64,000 bases of DNA from Centrapalus pauciflorus. Its lineage: Eukaryota > Streptophyta > Magnoliopsida > Asterales > Asteraceae. A model generated the notes under the pieces. It made no database searches and was not told the DNA's origin. It was given only the letters and a program-made list of their open reading frames with translations. The stretch's first letter is position 1. Each line of letters opens with the position of its first letter. Positions 44,200 to 54,018 of the stretch are shown in pieces. Position numbers and translations under genes: made by a program. The DNA is taken from the NCBI GenBank assembly GCA_020465985.1, contig JAANYP010002097.1:42501-106500 (forward strand), in the 5' to 3' direction.

Positions 44200-45910
44200 A
44201 AACTGAAAACAAGGTTCGTCTAAAGCTTTAGTAAAAATATCTGCAATTGATATTCCGTGCCTACAAAATACAGCTCAACTGTTCCCTTTTCTACATGATC
44301 TTTAATAAAATGATACCTGATATCTATATGTTTTGTTCGAGAGTGCTGCACGGGATTGCAAGAGATGGCAATTGCACTTCGAGAATCGTAGTAAATTGGG
44401 ATGTTGGGGAGCGAGAATCCATAATCACGTAATTGTGTTCTCATCCACAGCACTTGACAGCAACGGCTTGCAGCTGCTACATACTCAGCTTCAGCTGTGG
44501 ATGTTGAAACACAATTCTACTTTTTGGACGACCAACTCACCGGTCTGTCTCCCAAGAACTGTATTCCACCTGATGTGCTTTTCCTGTCAACTCTACAACC
44601 TGCAAAATCAGCAGCTGAAAAGGCAGTAAGATCAAAATCGGTCCCCTTTGGATACCAGAGACCAAGATCGGGTGTACCCTTAAGATAACGAAAAATGCGT
44701 TTTACCGCAGTTAGGTGTTATTCTTTTGGTTCGGCCTGAAAACGAGCACAAAGATATGTTGAAAACATTATATCAGGTCTACTAGCAGTCAGATACAGTA
44801 AGGATCCTATCATTCCTCTGTAAGTTGTATTATCGACACTTTTCCCAAAGATCGGTGTCTAACTTACAGTTGGAAGCCATGGAAGTTGCGATACTCGTGC
44901 AAGAGTCTAACTTATACTTCTTGAGAATGTCAAGAGTATATTTCGACTGGTTCACAAAAATCCCATTTTCAAGTTGTTTGACTTGTAATCCGAGGAAAAA
45001 ATTCATTTCCCCCATTATACTCATCTCGAACCTGGACTACATTAGGGCTGAAAAATCCTTACAGAAATTACTGTCAGTAGATCCAAATATAATATCGTCG
45101 ACATATATTCGCACTAGCATTATGTGCGGTCCTTCCCTTTTTTGTGAACAGTGTTGTGTCCACCACACCTTTGCTGAAACCAGCAGAGATAAGAAAGTTA
45201 GATAGACTGTCATACCATGCGCGAGGTGCTTGTTTCAAACCATAGAGGGCTTTGTCTAGCACATAAACATGGTAAGTTTTATGTGTATCAACAAATCCTT
45301 GTGGTTGTTCAACGTACACCTCTTCATTAAGTTCACCGTTAAGAAAGGTTGTCTTGACGTCCATCTAGTACACTTTGAAGTCTTTGTGTGCTGCGTACGC
45401 CAAGAAGATTCTGATAGCTTCAATCCGTGCAACTAGAGCGAAGGTCTCGTCATAATCTATCCCTTCTTGTTGACGGTAGGCTTTGGCGACAAGTCTCGCT
45501 TTGTTTCTTATCACAATACCGTTTTGCTCTCGTTTATTCTTGTAGATCCACTTTGTTCCGATAATTGTTCGGTCTTTTGGCTTGGGAACTAACCGCCATA
45601 CTCGGAGCTGTTCAAACTGGTTGAGCTCTTCTTGCATTGCAACAATCCAGTCTGGGTCTTTTAAGGCTTCATCCACACGAGCTGGCTCTATCATACTAAG
45701 GAATGATGCGAAGAGACATTCATTAGCAGACGCCCTTCGGGTTTGGACACCGGTTGAGACATCACTATTGATTTGATTGGTTGGGTAACTTCGGGTCCAT
45801 TTTGTCTCGTGTGGAAGGGGTGCACGGGATGGAATCTCAATGGTGAGAGTGGGAAGGGAGGATGATTCATGGTCAATGTTTTCTAGTGAAGGTACCACTG
45901 GTTCCAGTTC
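44200..45910 (-). pseudogene. Copia B reverse transcriptase and RNase H
   Basis: Clear SIRE-type segments: VRTRRAS-like stretch, WRLVPKPKDRTIIGTKWIYK, RQQEGIDYDETFALVARIEA, MDVKTTFLNGELNEEVYVEQ, DKALYGLKQAPRAWYDSLSN, MGEMNFFLGLQVKQLENGIF. RNase H follows with AEAEYVAAASRC and SRTKHIDIRYHFIKDHVEKG. A stop separates FKVY and MDVK (near 45365). The YVDDI active-site region near 45090 is frameshifted, and further stops lie between 44830 and 44500. Non-functional. Confidence 0.9.
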
Positions 45911-46051
45911 GGGTTATGAATGTTCAGGTGAAGGAAGGATGTTTTGCATGATATGCGAGGGTATTTCTAGAGTAGATTCAACTACGGATCTATCAGTGGA
46001 TGATGTTGATGGATGAGGGTATGACGTGGATGAAGATGGATTGGATAGAAT

Positions 46052-47530
46052 TTATGGTGCAGTTGAATTGTTGGATGTGTTACCTACGGTAGGAGAAACA
46101 TTAGAAACATTAAAATTAGGACCAAAAAATTGTACATAAAAAGGATCAAATAAATTAACTAAAATAGAAGGTGAAAAAGAAGTAGATTGAGAAGAAGAGT
46201 CTCCAGGCATTGGTGTAATGCGTGGTCCTGAATGATCAACTTCGGGTGCCAGTTCAGCCAATTCATCAAATGTGACATGCACACTTTCATTGACTGTCCT
46301 GGTTCGGGTGTTGATGCACGATAAGCCTTCGAGTTGGATGGGTATCCAATGAAGATCGCTTCATCCGCTTTTTCTTTGAATTTCCCGAGGTTGTCTTTAT
46401 CATTAAGCACATAGCACCTGCAACCAAATACACGTAAGTACTTGATAAAAGGTACTTTATTCAAGAAGTGTTGATATGGAATTTTATTGAAACGCTTACG
46501 GATTATGGAGCGATTCTGTGTGTAGCAAGCCGTTGACACGGCTTCGGCCCACAAGAATGGAGGTAGCTTTGAGTAAGTCAGCATTGTACGAGCAGCTTCC
46601 ACAAGGGTACGGTTACGCCTTTCTACGACTCCATTTTGTTGAGGTGTTCTAGCAGCAGAATATTAACGTTGAATACCTTTGGATCGACGGAAGCCCTCAA
46701 CTACCGAATTCTTGAATTCCGTGACGTTGTCAGATCGGAATAAATTTAATGGACAATTGTTGTTGGGTTTCGACACTCTTTATAAGATTGATGATTTCTT
46801 GAGTTGTCTCATCCTTTGATCGCAAGAACTTAACCCAGGTATATCGTGAATAATCATCAACGATAACCACACATATCACTTCCAAATATGATTTGGGTCC
46901 GCATCGATTCGCATAAGTCCATATGAAGTAACTCCAACACTCTCTTCGATGATGGTTCGGGTTTTGGTTTGTGAGATGATCTTTTCATCTTGCCCTTCTC
47001 ACACGCTCCACACAGATGGTTTTATTCATATCTCAGTTCTGGGAGACCTTTCACTAGTTGTTTGGCAGCCAGCTTGTTGATGTTTTCAAAGTTTAAGTGG
47101 GATAACCTTCGATGCCACAACCAAGAGTCTTTGGAAGAGGCTTTTCATAGAAGGCAGATGCTATCCTTAACCATGAGCTTAGCTACATCTATTGTGTAAA
47201 GGTTAGAGTTACGGGAACCGGATAAGATTTCTTTGCAATCCATACTCTTAACACTGCAGTTCTTAGCCCTAAACATTACTTCTAATCCTTTATCGCAGAG
47301 ATGTCCTATGCTAACAGATTATGTGATAATCCCTCAACATAGTCAACATCCTTGATGACTAGATTATTTAAGACTAAGTCCCCGTATCCTTTTATATGAG
47401 CCTGGTGACTGATCCCGAATTTTACTGACCCACAGTATTGTTCAACTACGTTGGACAACAATTCTCTTCTCCCAGTCATCTACTTGGAGCAACCCGAATA
47501 CATATACCAGATGGATTTTGCCTGAAAAAC
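46052..47530 (-). pseudogene. Copia B protease and integrase
   Basis: The protease motif reads WYMYSGCSK*MTG where relatives have WYLDSGCSRHMTG, so the catalytic Asp is Tyr and a stop follows. The GAG-pre-integrase zinc region and integrase are split by many stops and frameshifts. Recognisable parts are YTWVKFLRSKDETTQEII and MLTYSKLPPFLWAEAVSTAC (46602-46159), then VFGCRCYVLNDKDNLGKFKE. Copia G is a second copy of this integrase on the other strand. Confidence 0.82.
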
Positions 47531-48293
47531 AAATAAATACATATATTGAAAATCTATAAGCATTCAAACAGATCCATCTTTTATTGACAATCAAACCGTG
47601 TTCTGAACCGAGATGTTCAGAAAATATGATGAATTAAGACCGGGTCCTAAGCTGTGTGCACAGAAGCCAAACATGTCGGTTTAAGCACAACCGACAAGCA
47701 GAAGACCGGGTCCTAGTCTATGTTAAATAGAATCCAATTCATTGAAGTACGGGTGTTGATCTGTAGTAACCAAGAACCATCTGCATTAAGATCACACAAC
47801 TTTTGATACCCATCTTAATATGGGTCCTATTTGGTTAGGAGTTCCAGGTGAATATGACACGTTTGCAGTTTTAGGAACCCATTTTGTAGTTATGTGTGGT
47901 CCGGATGCATAGCCTTTTGGAATCCATTGAAAATTGGATTTATTAGGCTTTGGAACCTTAGGCAATGAAATTACCTTCGGTTTTTTTGACTTTTTGAGAC
48001 TTGTTTGACTTTTGTAGTTTTAGGAACCTATTTTGTACAAGTCTCATTTTTCGTAATGGCCGATGATGCAACATTTTTTATTTTCTTTTTGCGAATTCTT
48101 TTAGCAGGATATGGCACAAAAGTATTCATTTCAGGAACTTGGCGTCTAAAACAAGTTGGACATAAATTAAACAAGTCACTAAAAAAATATTTTAAACAAG
48201 CAATAGAATTCGTTACATCATTACAAATATTGTTTTCAGAGATGACATGCATCCTATCTCTAGAAACAAAATCAATTGGCATAACAACCTTCT
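47531..48293 (-). other. Copia B degraded gag-pol linker before protease
   Basis: Short broken reading frames (WVPK- and WIPKG-like pieces between 47780 and 47980) typical of the linker in SIRE-like polyproteins. No intact ORF. Confidence 0.45.
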
Positions 48294-49540
48294 TCACAAA
48301 AAACTCATAAAATCCTGCATGGTAGTTTTTGGTACTCTTCTTACATGATCTGTAGGAACAAAACAACGAGAGTCAGTACGCATGGAAGACTTAGACTTTA
48401 AAGATTTTTCTTTTTCTTGGTGAGTGGGTTTCTTAAAAGACTTGGATTGAATCTGAGTCTTTTTCAAAACCTCAGCTTTAAAAGGTTTTGAGCACTCACC
48501 TTTACAACTGATAGAAGAATTTTCAATTTTAGTCTTGCCTTTGTTAGATAACAAAAGTGGGATTTTGGTAGGACGAGAAACTCTTGGTTCTTTTAAATGA
48601 TCTTTTAATGTTTGAGAAACCATGTCAAATTTTTCTCTGTAGACAGTTAATTCTACAGATTGTTGAAAACTTTGATTTACCTATTTTTCCTCACTCTTAA
48701 GAAGAGCTTCTTGAAAATCAAGAGCTTTCTTTTGAGTTGACTTTAATTCCTTTTCTAAAACTTTAATTTTGTGTTGAAGAACTTTTGTTGGAATGTAAAG
48801 GTGACGACTTGGTTTTACAGGTTCTGCTTTCATTTCTGCTTCAGAATAACTAGACATGAAATCTTCCTCTAGAGTGGGTACTCTATAAGGATAACTCTCG
48901 TTTAGTTCTTCATATTTAAAAGATATTTCTATATCTTTATTTTCAACGCGGTTTTCATCCTCTTGGATTAAAACTTCTTTTGATGAATCAAAAAAGAATG
49001 ATTTAAGCCCATCACCCATATAATTCATGTCATAGAACAGAGGTAAAACTTTTTGAGCCTTTTCCAAATATTTAGGATTTTTAAAACCGATTCCTTGTTT
49101 AGAATGGTAAAACCTAATTTCTTTAGGCTGATTCAAGTGAATAGTTTGGTAAGTTTGACCCCGTTTTAAAAATTCATCATCAAGGGTCTTTATTCGAGAG
49201 TACAAACTTATTCTTTCTTCTTCTATCATTTTGTATTTTTCTAAGTTGTCTTGTTTTCCATACTTACCGTCTCTAATCGTTTTAATAGAACAGATATTTA
49301 TTCTTTTAAGGAGACCTTTTCATTAGATAACCTATCCATACAAGATTCTAGGTACGTATTCCAATCATGAACATCTACCTTTTCAATTAGCATCTGTTTT
49401 ATCACATTATGATTGGTTAACCACTTTGATTGATATAATTCAGATGACTCTTTTAATGTTTGGGCTAGATGTTCAGCCTGCACCCAATTTTCTGTTCCAA
49501 CATTTAACCTAGCTTCTAAATCAAGTATATGTGTGTGCAA
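48294..49540 (-). pseudogene. Copia B coiled-coil spacer between gag and protease
   Basis: Two main pieces. One is helical (ILDLEARLNVGTENWVQAEH...). The other contains FYHSKQGIGFKNPKYLEKAQ and PLFYDMNYMGDGLKSFFFD, with a Lys/Glu-rich coiled coil at its end (VLEKELKSTQKKALDFQEAL). This order matches the region between Gag and protease in SIRE-like elements as I recall it. A third piece (48623-48294) is Lys/Ser-rich and basic. Frameshifts and stops separate them. Confidence 0.7.
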
Positions 49541-49603
49541 TTTACATTCACTATGTACAGATAAAATATATACATGCTTTGGAATGTAAAAGGAATGTAC
49601 CTC

Positions 49604-51264
49604 TCATTTCTCAGAATCTGATGACGAACATTCTGGATCGTCGGATCTGGCCATTAGACAAGCTGGTGGATTTTGCAATGTCTCCCCCTCAGCAGCAGTG
49701 TCTGATTCTGTATCGGTTGATGTAACACATTCTTCCAATCCCAGACGATCCACCATGTAGCAATTTTTGCCTTTGTCGTCCTCGTCATCAGTATCCTCTG
49801 CATCCCAATAATCTTCTTGGGCAACGAGAGCCATGGCATCAGTCCTCTTCTTGGCGGCTTCCAACTTCCGCTCATAATAACCGAGGTCCCTATCAAACTT
49901 GTTCTTGCACTCCCGAGCAAACTGGCCCGGTTTGCCGCACTTATAGAACAGACGTTCTTCGGTTCCTTTCGGCTCTGCTGCTTTCGGCCTCTCATCTCTC
50001 CTCTCCACTGGTCTCTTGTCGGCACGACGAGGTTCCCTACTATCATCTCTCCTGTTGTCCCGACGATCATAGTCCCTTCGATCGTCACGTCGGTCATCCC
50101 TTCTTTCATCACGACGAACATCCTTTCGGTCATAATCGCCTCGATCATCCCTGCGATCATCTCTCCTATCATCTCGCCTTTTATAACGGCGGCCATCCCG
50201 ATAGTCCTGTCTATCTTCGTATCTTCGGTCATCTCTGTCATCCCTGCGAGAGTCGTCCCTACGATAATCATCTCGTCTGTCATCTCGTATGTCATCCGAG
50301 TACCTCCGCGGATCGGTGTCGTAGCGGAGCTGATTGTTAGTCTTATCACAAAAATGTCGTTGTTGTAGACGATTAGTCCATAAGGCTATTTGTTCCTGAA
50401 TCGTTGCTTCTTCCTCATCTATTATCTCACGCGGAGAATAAGCATATCGGCACTGGGATGATGATGAACCTTGAGCATAAGATGCAATTGGAATGTTGTT
50501 GTTGGAGATCAAGGCCAGATAATCAATTGGTTTGATGCCTGTATTGGCAGATAGTAACAAGGATGCTAGCTGATTGGCCATCTGCTTCTGATGTTCTACG
50601 TCACCCTGATACTTTTTCAGTTCTTTAACCACCACATTGATAGAGAGTTCGAGAATGTTCAACACTCGTCGTGTGGCTCGGCATGCAATTTGCCACTCGG
50701 GGGCTAAGGCTGCAAAGACCTGGATGTTTATGTCATCCTTGTCTTTCTTGAAGTGCAGTTTGTTAAGTTCATTCAGAACTGCACAGAATCTAATAAATGA
50801 GGCCTATAGCGACTCCCCGTCTTTGGCCCTGAATTCAGTAAACTTTGCCTTTGCTTCCACAATTTTTGCTCGGTCATTTAAGTCTGCCCCTAGCATTTGA
50901 ACCTCTAATTCATCCCACATCTCTTTAGCGGACATTTTGTTGTCTACTCCTACAAGGACATCAGTGGGCAGGGCTTGGTATATTAGATATTCAGCTCTCT
51001 TGTCAGCATGGTTCCTCTCTCGCTCTGCATCATTTGCAATTTCCCGTTTAACTTTGGAAGCGAGTATAGGCGGGTCAGCTTCGGGTCTAACAACAATTTC
51101 CCGATAGTAGATAACTAGGCCCTCAGAAATTGATTAGAGCATAAGGTTGCCATTGGGTTGCATACTGACAAACCTTAGAAACCGGGACTTCCGCTGCTCA
51201 TACTATCAGGATACAGAACAGGTGGTCTGTTCTCGGATCCAAGGACAAGGGCTTCTCGAGACAT
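49604..51264 (-). pseudogene. Copia B gag, with Arg/Asp repeat domain and a damaged zinc knuckle
   Basis: The start MSREALVLGSENRPPVLYPD fits copia Gag (the NRPP motif), but the first 200 codons are broken by stops. From 50665 the frame is open for 353 codons. After a helical part comes a region of about 100 residues, roughly residues 120-225, built almost wholly of R and D (RRDDRRDDR- and RRYEDRQDYRD-type units). It is followed by FYKCGKPGQFARECK. The usual CCHC knuckle would have Cys and His where this has F and Q, so zinc binding is probably lost. An acidic tail ends the protein. The R/D block is encoded by near-repeats of cgatcatc. Confidence 0.8.
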
Positions 51265-51275
51265 GATATAGGGTG

Positions 51276-52253
51276 CTGATATGGAAGAATGAGATCTTGA
51301 AGGTGGAAACTTGATTCGGATTGGCAGAACTAAATATGGATCAAATACTGAATTCGGATGTGACCGAATTCGGGTGGATTGGAACGAATTCGGATATACA
51401 GTACTTCGGATGAGACCTAGACCTAGTTGACCAATGGATAGGGTGGACCGAATTCGGATGAATAGTGAAAACGGATGGGTTCGAATTCGGATGGACCAAG
51501 GTCAAAGGAACCGAATTCGGATGATACGAATCCGGGTGAACAAGACACACTACGGATGAACACTTTGGAAAAAATTTCAAGAAGGAAACACCGAATTCGG
51601 TTATGGACCGGATTCGGATGGTCCGAAATGAAAATGCAAAATGAAAGCACAAGATGAACTAAGAGTATTAAACGTTCTTGATCTTCACTTCGGAGGTTCC
51701 GAAGTCCGGATGGGACAGAAGTGTCGTCCGAAATGGGAAAATTATGGTCCGAAGGTCACCTAAGTATGGTCCGAATTGGACCAAAGTATGGTCAAAAGTG
51801 GTCCGAATTTGAATCCGAGCTGGTCCGGAAGACGGTCCGTAATGCTACAGTACTGGGTCCGAATTACAGCAGATAGGAAATTTTAGAAAATGTCCAGACT
51901 TATAACTAGCAGATTTTTTGCCTAAAATAGTTTCTAAATGATTGGAAAATTATTTTAAACACTTTTTAGCCTTTAAAATACACCAAAACACTTAAAAAAT
52001 CTATAAAAATGGACCAAAATAGCTAGAAAACCCATGTGTTTCAAGAATTTAAAAATCGATTTAGAGGAACGATATGATGTATAGATTGAACCTAAGAAGC
52101 TCTAAATCAGTAGGGAATGTATAGGAGATGATTATATGAAAAGAAAAACACGAAAACAGCAAAATATTTGAGAAAACGAAGATCAAACCGGGTATTTTTG
52201 ATGAAAAAGTCGATGAACAGCAGCTGAAATCCGAGAATGAAGTTTAAATCCAC
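51276..52253 (-). other. Possible leader intron and untranslated leader before copia B gag
   Basis: Acceptor-like TTCTTCCATATCAG|CACC lies 11 nt before the gag ATG (51264). A donor-like GACAAG|GTGGAT lies 6 nt past the primer-binding site; another is TTCTTAG|GTTCAA. No ORF is present. The right donor is uncertain. A CCGAATTCGG array occupies 51345-51620. Confidence 0.35.
51345..51620. repeat. CCGAATTCGG palindrome array (first site), copia B
   Basis: At least six GAATTCGG words, mostly as accgaattcggatg, at about 51349, 51364, 51388, 51451, 51483, 51512 and 51591. Looser TCCGAA/TTCGGA words continue to 51860. Confidence 0.82.
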
Positions 52254-52259
52254 CTTGTC

Positions 52260-52273
52260 GAGCTCTGATACCA
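52260..52273 (-). promoter_or_regulatory. Primer-binding site (tRNA-iMet), copia B
   Basis: The minus strand reads TGGTATCAGAGCTC, 2 nt after the LTR end. Confidence 0.92.
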
Positions 52274-52275
52274 AT

Positions 52276-52628
52276 TGTTGTTGTTGAATCCCAGATAATA
52301 TCAGCACATATACTATCAATAATCACTCACAAACAGATTTTATACTCAATGATTGTGTAATGATTAAAGAACAAGACAAAGAGAATAAGAATAATAAAAG
52401 CGGCGGCTGAGAGAAAACTTGTATATTCAATTCAAAATGTCAACCGTGTTTTTCATACAACCCTAGGAGGCTATTACATAGGCTGATTTAATTATTTCAA
52501 GGAATTACACTTTGGCCCCTTGAACTTTTCATACAAAGAAAGTAACTTAGAAATAAATTACAAGACAACACATTCTATAAATAATTATTACAAAATAAAT
52601 CCACAAGATCGAAATTTAATATCTAACA
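52276..52628 (-). repeat. 5' LTR of copia B
   Basis: Starts TGTTAGATATT at 52628 and ends ACAACAACA at 52276. Its first 125 bp match 38737-38861. Beyond it lies copia G coding sequence. Confidence 0.9.
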
Positions 52629-54018
52629 CCTGGGTTAAATTCTTGCGATCCAAGGATGAGACAACTCAAGATATCATTGACTTCATCAAGAATGTCGAAA
52701 CTCAACAACAGCTGTCTGTAACGATCTGACAACGGCACAAAATTCAAGAACTCGGTAGTTGAGAGCTTCCTTCGATCCAAAGGTATTCACCATCAATTTT
52801 CAGCTGCTTGAACACCTCAATAGAATGGAATTGTTGAGAGGCGTAACTGTACACTCATGGAAACTGCACGCACGATGCTAACCTATTCAAAGCTACCTCC
52901 ATTCTTGTGGGCCGAAGTCGTGTCAACAGCCTGCTACACGCAAAATTTCTCCATAATCCATAAGCGGTTCAATAAAACTCATTATCAAATCTTTTTGAAT
53001 AAAGTTACTTTTTATCAAGTACTTACGAGTGTTTGGTTGCAGGTGCTACATGCTGAACGACAAGGACAACCTCAGAAAGTTTAAGGAGAAAACATATGAA
53101 GCGATCTTCATTGGACACTCATCCAATTCGAAGGCATATCGCGCATTCAACACTTGCACCTGGACAATCAATGAGAGTCTGCATGTCACATTCGATGAAA
53201 TGGCTGATCTGGCTCCGTGGAAGTTGACCAATCAGGACCACGCATTACACCGATGCCTGGAGACTTATCCCAATCTTCTTCTGACTTAGTTAACTTATTT
53301 GATCATTTTTATGTTGAATTTTTTGGTTCTATTACTAATCTTTCTCCTGTTTCTTATTCTGTAGTTAACACATCCTCCAACGATTCAACTGCTCAACCAA
53401 CACCATCAGATTCACCAATCCTTACATTAATTCATACATCATCCACTTCATCACCTCCACCTTCCACTTCATCTACAGACACACCTCCTGTTGAATCCAC
53501 TCCTGTAATACCCTCACACATAGTTCCAAACATTATTCCTCTAGAAGATCAAGCCAAATCTGAACCGGAACCAGTGGTACCTTCACTAGAAACCATCGAC
53601 CATAACTCTTCATTCATCCCCACACTCATCACTAAGATTCCATGACGTTCACCCCTTCCACATAAGACGAAATGGACCCGGAGTCACCCAACCGAACAAA
53701 TCATTGGTGATATGTCTACCGGGGTCCAAACTCGAAGGGCATCTGCTAATGAATGTCTCTTTGCGTCATTCCTTAGCATGATAGAGCCCACTCGTGTGGA
53801 TGAAGCCTTGAAAGACCTACACTGGATCGTATTAAAGCAAGAAGAGCTCAACCAGTTCGAATAGCTCAGAGTATGGCGGTTAGTTCCCAAACCGAAGGAC
53901 CGAACCATAATCGGAACAAAGGGGATCTTTAAGAATAAACGAGACAAAAATGGCATCGTGTTAAGAAACAAAGCAAGACTAGTCGCCAAAGGCTATAGAT
54001 AGCAAGAAGGCATTGATT
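52629..54018 (+). pseudogene. Copia G integrase to reverse transcriptase remnant
   Basis: Same family as copia B but on the plus strand. TWVKFLRSKDETTQDIIDFI, METARTMLTYSKLPPFLWAE, FGCRCYMLNDKDNLRKFKEK, a Ser/Pro/Thr-rich linker (53217-53645), VQTRRASANECLFASFLSMI and KARLVAKGY. Many stops and frameshifts. The 5' half is missing at the junction with the copia B LTR. It ends inside EGID, where gypsy F coding sequence begins on the opposite strand. Older than copia B. Confidence 0.88.

Larger units (their letters stand above)
38737..52628 (-). mobile_element. Copia B: SIRE-type Ty1/copia element with third ORF, minus strand
   Basis: Read on the minus strand: 353-bp 5' LTR (TGTTAGATATT...), primer-binding site, leader, gag with an Arg/Asp repeat region, coiled-coil spacer, protease, integrase, RT/RNase H, an internal purine tract, and a long accessory ORF. 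It ends with polypurine tract AAGGGGGAGAT and the first 125 bp of the 3' LTR, cut where copia A inserted. At about 14 kb it is long for a copia element. Many stops and frameshifts make it inactive. Confidence 0.9.

Noticed and set aside
49817..50368. Long ORF antisense to the Arg/Asp repeats of copia B Gag, rich in Ile/Ser/Val
   Set aside because: It mirrors the repetitive codons of the other strand. The low complexity alone keeps it open, and it has no motif of its own.
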